Below are positions 32,384 through 44,300 of a DNA stretch of 64,000 nt, piece by piece. How positions within the stretch are numbered: position 1 is the first letter of the stretch; every line of letters starts with the position of its first letter. Origin of the DNA: Gonocerus acuteangulatus (taxonomy: Eukaryota > Arthropoda > Insecta > Hemiptera > Coreidae). Position numbers and translations under genes: made by a program. The notes below the pieces were generated by a model. It was not told the origin of the DNA. It did not search any database and was given only the letters and a program-made list of their open reading frames with translations. Location of the stretch: positions 89,058,785 through 89,122,784 of the forward strand of contig OX328126.1 in assembly GCA_946811695.1 (NCBI GenBank), in the 5' to 3' direction.

Positions 32384-35300
32384 CTAGAAGAGGAGTATTT
32401 CCTAGTTGTAAAGAAAAGCCTCTACCACCCCTAGAGGGAATTGAACCCACTCTCTATCCATTGGATAATAGAACAATACTCACATTGTCTTCATGTTCTC
32501 CACCCTCAGACGCAGGAATACGTACAATTCCAGCAATATTCCTCTTTTGAAGATATTTACCTATTTTGTTCTTCCTTTTCCTTATCACCTTCTCATAACT
32601 TTGCTCATATGGAATAGCTAAGAGAGCGCAGTACTCTGATTTTCTCTACAAATAAAATTAATTAAAAATAAAACTTATTGGATAATCAAAAAAATAATTA
32701 AAAAAAAAAAAGAACATTCTCGGCTTACCTGCATATTATTTTTAAAATGATCTAAAGGATGCTTTTCTAGCTTCATCTTGTGAGATATATCAAGGGTTTT
32801 TGGTTGAAGACTAGAGTAAAAAGAAAGAGCATCCATTGCAATTTGTTCATTTCCAAAAATAAAATATAAATGTGCAATCTCTCTATACTTGTCAAAAGTT
32901 ATATTGCCTTCCCATATGAAAGGGAAATTCTGAAAAAAATAAATAATGAATGTTTCAATAATACTGAACAAATGTAGTCAAGGATATAATAAATAAGGAT
33001 AATATAAATATCCTAATTCATTGAGAGGAGATCGCTGTGCGTTGGTGATGCGAACGTGGAAATTTTCAGGGTTTTGTCGTTGTGACTTAATAAAACTACT
33101 TTTTTTTTCTAAAAGGAAAATAGGTTTTATTGTTTTCCGACGTTTCGGCTTGGAATTCCAGCCTTCACGTTGGCAAACAATAAAACCCATTTTCAAATAA
33201 AAAATGCAGTTTTATTAAGACACAATGACCAAACCCTGACAATTTCTACCTTTAACAGGGTGTGTACTACTTTTTTGAAAGCCAATTTCAAAGCATTTTC
33301 ATGTTTAGACAAGCAAATTTCATGCCCATTAAAAAGAAAATAATTTTACTTAAAATGAAACAGCCTTAATTAGCTTAAAATTATTTTTAATCAAACATGG
33401 ATTACCATGATATCTATAAACTTTCAATTTTTACATGTATTAAAACAATTTGAAAAATTAACATCATATCACACTAGTATTTCTAACGTGACACAACTCA
33501 AAAATCGGTTTTATACAAACCGTCATAGTTATGACTGTGAAAGACATGGTAAATATCTCTTTATCAACCATCAAAACTGTATGTGCATAATTTCAGAGCT
33601 TGTACACCAGAAGGCACTAGTGTCATCTCTCCAGTCTTAATTATATGCCCGTACATAGGCAAGAGTGACACATTTTCAGTTGAGTTTTATTTCGAGTTGT
33701 GTCACTTTAGAAATACTAGTGCGATATGTTGAAGAGGATAGTCATATTAATTTTAGTGAAGAAATTATGATATTAAACATTTTAGAATGACTATGGAATT
33801 AGAAGCCTCCAAAATATTGAAAATGGTATAAGAATTAAAAATTTCTAAAAATATTACCGTCTAAAGATTTACTGTCAAAGAAAAAGAATTTCAATATTTA
33901 AGTCTGCATATATGGAAATAATGGATAATTGATGTGTAAATGCTACAACAAAGGAATCTAACAAAGGGGGTGGGTAAGGGGATGGAAGAGGCAGATAAAA
34001 TTGAGTCGCCATACGAAACGGCAACAATTACAAATGTGCAGAAGTCCCATGATTATGTTAGACTCCCTGTAAAACTAAAATTTTGTGACATGGTTTCAAA
34101 ATTCATGACTTTTTTTGTGATTTTCATGCCCTATTGTCAATTTCATGACACTTTCCTTTTTCATGATTTTTTTCGTGCAGTAGACACCTTGTTTAAATAT
34201 CCTAATGTTTAATTCTTCTGAACCACCACGTTTCAATTTTGTAATGTATATTTCCTACATTTTAGAAAGAGTATAGCCTTAGCTAGAAGGAAAAGGAGAA
34301 TATTTTCGATTCAACAACCAAAAAAATACAAAAAATAAATTATTAACTCAATTATTTTGTGTTTTTATTTAGATAAGTGTTATTTGAGTTGGTAAAGCCA
34401 GCCAAGAAAAAATTGGCTAAGACCCTGCAATATTGTTTGTCCCTTTTTTCTGACTATCTATACCAATTTTACTTTTTAATACAAATATCAATAAGTTTAT
34501 CAAAAATAATGCACTGTAAAACTGAACTAAATACAAATAAATCTACTGAACTGGAATGTTTCTTCGTGGCAAACACAACCTTTCCTTTTTTTTTGCCAGA
34601 TTAAAATTAAAAAAACTTATACAAAATAATACATGTATAAAATGTATGATCAAACTAAAACAAACATCTTAATAACTTCAAACGTCAATTTGCTCAACAA
34701 AATGCCTACACTTGTTATTAGCATACGAGTTTTACTATTATCATGCTTACATTTTCCATAAGAGGAGAGACCAATGTCGACATGGTTGTATTTTCCTTGG
34801 TAATACCATTATCACTGCCTTTGGGTAATCCTTCCGGTTTCTCCGAAGAATCCTTCATGAATTCGTTGGGAAGATTTACAACTGCTGGACGTATGGCACT
34901 CATCAAATTCTCCACTAATTCTGCAATATATAAAATAATAATAATTAACTGTTCCCAGTGGCCGTGGGTGTTGAGGCGAGAGCACTTAACACTCCGTGCC
35001 AAAGATCATGGGTTCGATTCCCACTATGGGGTGGTGGCTTTTCTTTAGAAAAAAAAAGAAAAGGCATCAGCCTGGCTAGAAAAGGGTGGTAACCTACAGA
35101 TAACCCATCCCAAAAATATTAGTTAATAATAATGGATGTTAAAATGTAAATAAATTATTTTCATTTAGGCCATTACTTACAAATACAGGTTATCTAAAGG
35201 TTAGTAAGAAACCATATGATTTAATTGAAGGGCTCAGAGCCAAAGGTGACCGACCCACAATTTAAAAAAATGTTTGTTAATCACTTCTCCTGATAGAGAA

Positions 35301-38300
35301 TTTTTACTTTTATAATTGCTAGAAATCACCAACCTTTACACCTGATTGATTAGTACTGAATTATGTGAGTGTGTTTTGGAACTTACTGTAAAGCTGAATT
35401 ATGTCAGAGGGAGACTTGACCAGCCCACACTAGGTAAGACATTCACACTAGGTAAGTAGAGACATGAGTGATAAAGTTGAAGATTCTGATGACTCAATGG
35501 CTCCGGTTTATGAACCACCAAGGAATGTTCTAAGTGAATCTTCTAGTGACTCATCAGGTAATCCAATATATTATGTTTAAGTAAAAATACTTATATTAAT
35601 ATCAATGTATATAAGTTATTTCATACAGGTTATGTTTAGTTACTTTAGTGAAAGACCAGCTGTTATCTGGCAGAGTAGGGACAAATAAACTAAACAATTG
35701 ACAAATTGATTAAATTTTACTTATGACTAATCAATCATGGGATAAAATATTATCAGAATTAGTCTTGATTAACCTATTCTCGTTAATCATTAGTCATAAA
35801 TCATATTTATCATTACTCACATGTGAAATTAATCACATGGGCGTATACAGGAAATAATTTCGGGAGGGGCTGAGATCATTTCCGGGGTCTGGAATATGAG
35901 AAATTTAGAGCTTGGAATAGTTTTAGGCAACTAAAACACTATTACACCTAAAATAAACTATTTTTAATCAACTAAGTGATCTTATTTAATTTATTTTTAA
36001 GGTTTTTATGACAAATTTTTACCATCAAATGAAAATTTCAGGAGGGGCTGCAGCCCCCTCAGCCTCCCCCCTTATATACGCCTATGATTAATCATCAATC
36101 TATTGGTTAGCCACCAATCGTTGACAGTCTGTAGTAATGATTGATATGACTAACGTTGTAAATACTTTCTGTATTAGGCTAATATCTACATGTTTACACG
36201 GGGGCGAGGTTAGCTCAGTGGTAGAGCACTCGACTAATGAACTGGAGGACCAGGTTCAAAACCCGAGCGCGCACTAAAGATTTTTTCTTCTAGTGCTGCC
36301 GTTCGAGGGTTGGAGTTGGGGTCCCAGATCGTCCCTAGGCTCACCCAGCCTTTAATTAATTTGGGTCTTTTGTACAATAAGCATACACTTTTCAAGAACT
36401 AGTAACAGTTACTCATTTTATTATTATTTGGAACATATGATTCACCTCTAATCTAATTCTGTATTTAAACGCATTCATTTATCAGATTTACATGAAAAAC
36501 ACTAACAATGAATTTGCTTAAGTTAAGCCAGTTAATATCTAATGTGAAAGTTTCAGTCCGGTTTCTTCAGAAGAAGGGATTAATCCATTCTGAGAAAAAG
36601 TGCTCCAGACTTCATAAAATGAAAATTTATTATAGAAGGAACAGAGGGCCAATTTGGAAGTGTAATCGGACAGGATGTAAGAAGGGAATTAGCATTTATA
36701 AAGGTACGTGGTTTGAAAACAGCAAAATACCACTCAAAACTGCATTGCTGTTCATATACTCATGGTCAATGGGATATACCACAACCAAATTTTGCAAAAA
36801 AGAATTAAACATGTCTAATCACACAACTACAGACTGGAAAAATTTCATGCGAGAGGTATGCGCATCAGATCTAATCTCAAACCCTATAAAGATTGGAGGT
36901 GAAGGCTTAAACGTTGAAATTGATGAAACATGCTTCTCCAGAAGGAAATATCAACGTGGAAGATTATATCCATCGCAGTGGATCTTCGGAGGTGTTTGTC
37001 GTGAGACTAGGGAAGTTTTTCTATATGCCGTGCCTGACCGTTCAGCTGTTACCCTAACTGAGTGTATAAAGGCATGTGTACTACCGGGATCCACAATATT
37101 TTCTGATTGTTGGAAGTCATACAATGGTCTGAGGAAGGTTCCAGGAATGCGATATAAGCACTATCCAGTAAATCATAGTGAAAATTTTGTAGATCCCATT
37201 ACTAGAGCCCACACACAGAGAATTGAGTCTTTGTGGGCTAGATTGAAGCGAAGGAACAAGATTGAATGCGGAACAAGTAGGGCATTATTGGATTGATATT
37301 TGTGTGAATTTGTGTGGAGAAGAAGATATGAGAAGGAAGACCTATTTCATAAAATATTGCATTCAATGTTTGAATATTGGCCACCTTCAGCATGATTTAT
37401 TTTGTTCAGTATTAAATAAAGTTATTTTCTTTTTTATAAACAAGCATTTATCTTGTTTTGTAAACATAACCTAGAGTTTAGTAAAGTAACAGTAGAGTAA
37501 CTGTTACTAGTTCTTGAAAAGTGTATGCTTATTATACAAAAGACCCATTAATTTAATTAATAATGGGTACCTTGGGTGCTAATGACTCTAGCAGTCGAAG
37601 CAGCCAAGGGGAAAATCAGTCGGCCGGAGCACAGTATTGACCACACTATCTCCCTAGTGTGCCGTATGGTCAAGAATCAGATACCTCTACAGTATCTGCC
37701 CCTCTGGGCCCTTGTGGCCTGTTACGGGACTGAATTTACACGTATAAATTGGGCATTAGAATTCCTTCATGAAGCAGTTCTGTTTTATTTTTTGAACAAA
37801 CTGTTCAAAAGATATAATTGTTCAAAACAGTGAATGAGGAAAATTTTGAGTCTTGTGCTTTAAAAATGTAATTACTGGTGTAATTATGATTAATATTATG
37901 CTCAAAACTGAAAATATCAGTCGAAACCTTTTTTATGATAATTTTTCTGAAATTTTATGAAGTTAATCTTCAATCATAAATCTATTTTTTTAGTCTTTAA
38001 TCATTAATCATTAGTTAAAGCTTTTTTTTAATCACTAATCATTAATATAGAAGTAGTTAGTCATTAGTCATGGAGAAATATGATTGATCAATAATCAATT
38101 GTTAGTCACATCCCGATTACTCATTTAATAATTTGTCACAAAATTAACCACAGTTTGCCGAACTCTGTTAGCCGGAACAAAACCGCAATATTAAGATTGT
38201 ACTGTTCCTGCCCCACATAATACAGAAATCACCTAATCTTGGGACACATTTTGTCATCGTGGGATCAGGATTTTGCAATTATTGAGAAATTCAAGCAATA

Positions 38301-41300
38301 TAAACCTGACATCTTTGTGCTAGATGATTGGATGGAAATGGTAAAAAAATCAAAAAAGAGAAAACCTCTTTTTGATGTGACAAAAATGGCAGGAGAACAT
38401 ATTTTCAGTTCATTAAGTCTAGAGGCAGATACTATCAATTGCAAAGTGAGCAACTTCACTGATGGAGCTAAATTTGAGTGGCTGAAAATCAGTTGGTTAA
38501 GACTCGAAAAGAGTAATCCAAGACAGCTCAAAATCAAATACACACATTCAGAAGATGTGTCTTTTATGATAGTTGATGTGAAGAGAAAAAATAGAAGTTG
38601 TTGGGAAGGATTCAGTTACCAGTACTGAACCTTACTGGAGGGAAACCATCTACGGAGAAAGTGGAATGCACTTCTTCAGTATATTCCTCAATTATATCAT
38701 TCCTTCTACCAAAACTTAAAGAACAACCCAGGTGCTGAATATAATTAATGGCTTCAGTTTACAAACCGAAGGAGAGAACAGCATATAATAAGAAACTCTT
38801 AGAATAGAATGACTATGTTTACATTCTATCTGAATGTTTGTTATGGTGTTAAATTATCTACTATATAGTTGTCAAATACCACTCACTCACTCATCTATCA
38901 ACGCCCAGCCCAAACCGCTCGACAGAAAATTTTGAAATTTTGCATGGACACTCCCTATATAACGTAGGCACTCACTAAGAAAGGATTTTTTGATATTCGT
39001 ATTTTTAAGCGGGTTTAAAGTTTGAGTTGGTTAGAGAAGGCAAGCCTAGGCAGCCTGCGTTGCTAGGACGATAAAGAACAGCTGTTACCTTACATTATCT
39101 ATCTCATAGTTTTATTTCTAATTGAGGTTAATTTCAACTATGATGGCAGACCTTGAATTACTAGAAATTAACTGTCCCTCATAGAGTTTTAATTGCGTTT
39201 CTTTTCTGCCTGTCCCCGTCAGATAGGCTTGCCATATTTTTGGAGAGTTAAACCGGGACACATTAATATGGGATGGGCATACCAGGGGGGGGGGGATAAA
39301 ACGAGTACAAATTATAAGCAAAATGGTTGGTGAGTTTTAAGCCTAGCAACTAACGGGAAGGGGGAATCCTAAACTGTTAGTCTACCCAAACCTTAAAAAT
39401 AAGAACGGAACTTTTTTTGCTACTTGATTTTCTTAAAACAATCTCTCAGCCAAATAGTAGAGTCTGGCAGCTGGCAGCGCTGTGCAGGTAGTTCCAGCGT
39501 TTTACAGTTAGATTAGTTCTCATTTCTTTGACACTGTGAGCAGTAGTAAAAATGTTAATTGTAGAAAAGTAACCGATTTAAAAAAGATTCTTATAAACAT
39601 GAATTCATTACTTTTTACATCTTACAGCCTTTTCCGGGACATTGATAAAACTGGGCGGGACACCGAAACAATTGAAAAATACCGGGACAGTCCCGGTCAA
39701 ACCGTGATGTATGGCATATCCTTAGGTTTTCCAGGCGAGGTAATAATATCCGGAACCCTTGCACAGCCTCCTCGCTTATAACCTTGGTAATACTCGTAAA
39801 TATATTGGGTGTTACCATATGACTTCTTGGAAACATAAACTTTTAAATTTTAATATTTTTGTGAGTGCCAAACAAGACTATACTTCTTGTTTTTCATTAT
39901 CATGTCTAACTATAAACTTTTGATTATTATTCATTATTCATAACAATTTTGTTGGGAGGAGATCGTTGACCATTGGTGATGCGAAGGTAGAAATTGTCAA
40001 GGTTCGTTAGTTATTTCTTATTTTATTGGGGTTTTATTGTTTTCAAAAGTTATTGTTTCAGTTGTGTTCTGGAAATTCATTTTGTTGCGTTGATTGAAGA
40101 TGCATTTGTTATTAGGTGGAGTCAGGTCTTGAGCTTGAGGCTTGTTTTGGAGATATTATCTGCGGAGGAGTTGGAAGGAGATCCAGAGGTTCTGATGAGA
40201 GGAACTTGAAGGAACACAACAAAATGAGCCCTGATGAAGGCTTGAATTTCAAGTCAAAACATCGGCAAACAATAAAACCCATTTTCACACGTAAAATGTA
40301 GTTTTATTAAGAAACAACCACCGAACCCAGACAATTTTTACTTTCACATGTGAATTATGTGGCCTCTAGTAATTCCTCTATTCTCTCTTCTGAAAATGTC
40401 TAATAACCCACTGTTTATCTTGCATTAAACAAAAATCTGATCAAATCACTCTTCTTTAAAGAATAGCAATGTCTTTTATCAAAATAATATTTCAAACAAT
40501 ACAATGTATAAAATGGTAAATATTTCTAAAAATTGATGTACATATATTTTTATTTTTATTGCAGCCAAAAGAGCCCCCCCCCCAAAAAAAAAAATATAAG
40601 ATTATAATTACCTCTTCCTTTTGATGAATGACAATCCACTATTCCAGTGGCACTCTTGTTATAATTTTGATCATTGGAATAATTTTCTTCCTTTTGTTTT
40701 AATTCTGCCATTATTCTATTCTGCGCAGAGCTTTCAGAAGGATCTTCAAACCATCCAACAGGCTCTTCAAGAGTATTATTAATTATATTAATTTCATCTA
40801 ATTTTGTAAATCCAATTATAGATTTAAAATCAATATTTTTAGGATCAAAATGTTTTCCATTGTCTAAAGACGAGTGAATTGGTGATGAAGGGATGGACAA
40901 TCTCCCTGGGCTACTGAGATGAATTGGAGAGTCAGGGCGTCTTTTTGCATCAACTTCTTCATGAGACTTAGAAATTTTGCCGTTAGAAATTTTATTTATT
41001 TCAACAAGACATGGAGCATTTTCCTCAGGAGATACTTCCACCGCTGGGGTACAAATATTTCCTTCATGAAAATGGCTCATGGGAATTTCATTAGCAAATC
41101 TATCAATGACAGACACATGACACTTATCTTCATCCAAAGGGCAGTGCTTTAGTGGCACGGATGTTGTATTTTTGTTCCATGTATCGAGACAAGGATATTT
41201 GTTAGGTTTTTCAGTAAAAGGAAGATTTAAAATATTTTCCTCATTACCAATGACATGTGTAAAACTATTGGGGGTTGGTTCATTCATAGACATCAAGATG

Positions 41301-44300
41301 GACTCTTCAGGGAATCGCTCATTATTCTTGATGTCTGTACTGTCACTAATTGTAGAAACACTTCTAGGTTTCGAAATGGAACCTCCACAGTCATTGCATG
41401 ATGGAGCATCAATAGATTTAGAAACAGGTGTTTCTTTGATTCCATCAATATCCATAACGTCAGAATGGTTGTCGTTGGTAGGAAAATCCACAGGTTTCAA
41501 AATATAATCATCATTGAATCCTCCACTATACAATACATCTGCATTGTCCTTGTATCTAAGTACATTCTTAGATTTAAAAATAGGTACATCAGTTAATTCC
41601 TCGCTATCCACGACATCTACAAAGTTATTGTTGGTAGGTTCGTTCATGGACTCTGAGCTAGGTCCTTCAGTCAATCCTGCAATGTGCACGACATTAGCCC
41701 TGTCATAGTTAGCATGAGCACTTATGGAACTCCAAATTTCACCTTCACTATCCATGACTTTGGAAAAGTCATTGTAGCTAAGAGCATTCAGAAATAATTT
41801 AAATAATTCATCATTCTTCATAATCTCTGCACAATCACATTCAGAAAGAGCATTAATCAAATTCAACACAGACATGTCAGTGAATACATCAAAACCCAGA
41901 TCAGGAATGTCTGGTATAGTACAATCATTCATTGACAATGAAATAAAATCTTTATCTAATCCCTCACTATCCATATCAGCAAGGTCTGGGCGAGAAGAAT
42001 CATTCATTGACTCTGAAATAATATCTTTATTAATTCCTTCACTATCCATACCAGCAAGGTCTGGACAAGAAGAATCATTCATTGACTCTGAAATAATGTC
42101 TTTATTAATTCCCTCACTATCCATACCAGCAAGGTCTGGGCGAGTAGAATCATTCTTTGACTCTAAAATAATGTCTTTATTAATTCCCTCACTATCCATA
42201 CCAGCAAGGTCTGGGCGAGTAGAATCATTCATTGACTCTGAAATAGAGACTTCATTTAATCCCTCCCTATCTATATCAGCAATGTCAGGGCGAGTAGAAT
42301 CATTCTTTGACTCTGAAATAATGTCTTTATTAATTCCTTTACTATCCATATCAGCAAGGTCTGGGCGAGTAGAATCATTCATTGACTCTGAAATAATGTC
42401 TTTATTAATTCCTTTACTATCCATATCAGCAAGGTTTGGGTGAGTAGCTTCATTCATTGAATCTGACATAGAGACTCTTTTTAATCTCTCACTATCCATA
42501 TCAGCAAGGTCTGGGCGAGTAGAATCATTCATTGACTCTGAAATAGAGACTTCATTTAATCCCTCCCTATCCATATCAGCAATGTCGGGGCGAGTAGAAT
42601 CATTCATTGACTCGGAAATAATGTCTATATTAATTACTTTACTATCCATATCAGCAAGGTCTGGGCAAGTAGCTTCATTCATTGACTCTGAAATAATGTC
42701 TTTATTAATTCCTTTACTATCCATATCAGCAATGTCTGGGCGAGTAGAATCATTCATTGACTCTGAAGTAGAGACTTCATTTAATCCCTCCCTATCCGTA
42801 TCAGCAATGTCGGGGCGAGTAGAATCATTCATTGACTCTGAAATAAAATTCATATCGAATCCCTCAATATTCATGCCGGCTCCACTGTCACGGGGAGTAA
42901 CGTCATTTATAGTCTTCAAAATAGATTCTTTAGAATACATATTTTTATCCATTGCACCTGCTATATCAATATTCAACACCAACTTTATGGCGATTTTGAA
43001 AGTAGCCATTTTTGCTCTGGAAGCAATGGCAGTGCTAGATTTGAAAATATTGAAGTTCGTTGCTTGAGTCTGGTAGTATGGTTTGGGAAGATCAGTGACA
43101 CTATCTGAGGTGCTTGTTGACTCATCATCAGCTGATGATTCTAAAGAGTTTTCCTGGATCGATGAAGTCTCCGAAGGTTTACCTAGATACCGTCTACATT
43201 GTTTAGAGATTCTTGTGTTGTCACGTGCGCCTATGTAGCGTCTAGGACTTCTGTGTTTATAATAATCTATACTATTTATAGTGAGGGGGAGTTTATTCTC
43301 GGTCTCAAGAAAGTTGACAATGTTAGCTACAGTTTGGAAACACTCTAAAGGCAAAGAATAACCCTGTAGAAGTTGTATTAGGTGATTGTGTGCAAATGTA
43401 ATATTTGATTTAATTACTCTTTGAATCAAAATACTTTTAACATTTTGTGAGATCTCCAGACGGCTTATACTAGCATGGCATTCTAATTCATCTATTGTTT
43501 GCAGAAGTGTGCTTTTTTCAGAAGTTCTGTGGTTTAAAGCTTTATCACTTAGATGAATTAAAGTATTTTCAGTTATATCCAGGAAATGACTGAGTGAAAG
43601 CCTCAGAGCAGTAAATTTGCTATAAAAATAATTTATATATTTATGTGTCGACTGAAAATTTTCCCCATAATCAAGTTTAGAAATATTATTTTTTTGCATT
43701 AAGGTCTTGCATTTTAGAAATGCAAGTAAACGTTTCAATTTCTTCAATGTATTTCGCTTGGTAGAAATCATATTTAGCGAATTTACTGATGTTCTTTTGT
43801 CAAAGCAACGTTTTACGAAATGAACCCGTACAGGTGTTTTATTGAAGCCTCTACATGAAAGTTGATTCATGAAATTAGATTTTAAAGTTCTTGTTGTTGG
43901 GATCTCATCCATTTTCATTCGACGCATAATATTTTTACTCCCTGTGTTATACAAATTTTTGTAGAGACGCATAATGCTTAAAGTCTTCAGTTTTTCAAAA
44001 TTGCGTTTTCCTTCCAAAAGCTTCATCTGTTGCAATCTAAATTCTTTTGCTAGGTCAGTGCTAGGAGATCTGGTTAATAAATCATCAGCAGGTTTATTTT
44101 TAATCGAATAGTAGTTTGAAAACCATCTAGAGAATTCTTTCTTAAGAAAAGGAATGTCTGCATTATTACTTCGAGCTACAAAATAACCATCACTTTTAGC
44201 ACTAATTTTTCTAAATCTTGTCCGAAATGACTGTTTTCTTCGCAATAAGGAAAAAATCTTGTACTCTAATTTTCTGCCAATCGACACTACTTGCAAGCGC

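Larger units (their letters stand above)
31310..32480. other. SPOC-gene intron 4
   Basis: Contains a ~50-base poly-A run before 31337 and a tRNA-like segment on the minus strand at about 31895-31995 (box B-like gaggtttgagtcccacc) that may be another SINE remnant. A ~70-bp TA microsatellite lies at 32312-32382, followed by a SINE family 2 copy. No other exon is needed to complete the domain. Confidence 0.5.
36201..37734 (+). mobile_element. tRNA-derived SINE, family 1, copy 3, split by Merlin
   Basis: Head and first body at 36201-36362 (ggttagctcagtggtagagc, ggttcaaaacccgagcg) resume at 37555 through 37734 (ctaatgactctagcagtcg, cctgttacgggactgaa). The SINE has its own duplication TTTACACG (36193-36200 and 37735-37742). 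Removing 36363-37546 and one ATTAATTT restores the arrangement seen in uninterrupted copies. Confidence 0.9.

Noticed and set aside
32305..32550. 81-codon frame starting MDYIYIYIY
   Set aside because: It is the TA microsatellite followed by antisense SINE and exon 4 sequence.
33940..34212. 90-codon plus-strand frame
   Set aside because: It runs across the arm and terminus of the CAGGG-terminated element; the 'FMTFFVIFMPYCQFHDTF' translation reflects catgaaa-type repeats.
37262..37474. Separate 70-codon ORF after the Merlin transposase
   Set aside because: It overlaps the continuing transposase frame in a different frame; the true C-terminus lies in the original frame after the single stop.
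41874..43067. Long plus-strand open frames antisense to the SPOC exon
   Set aside because: They arise because the 75-bp repeat is a multiple of three; the minus strand has the consistent SPOC-gene frame with matching splice sites.
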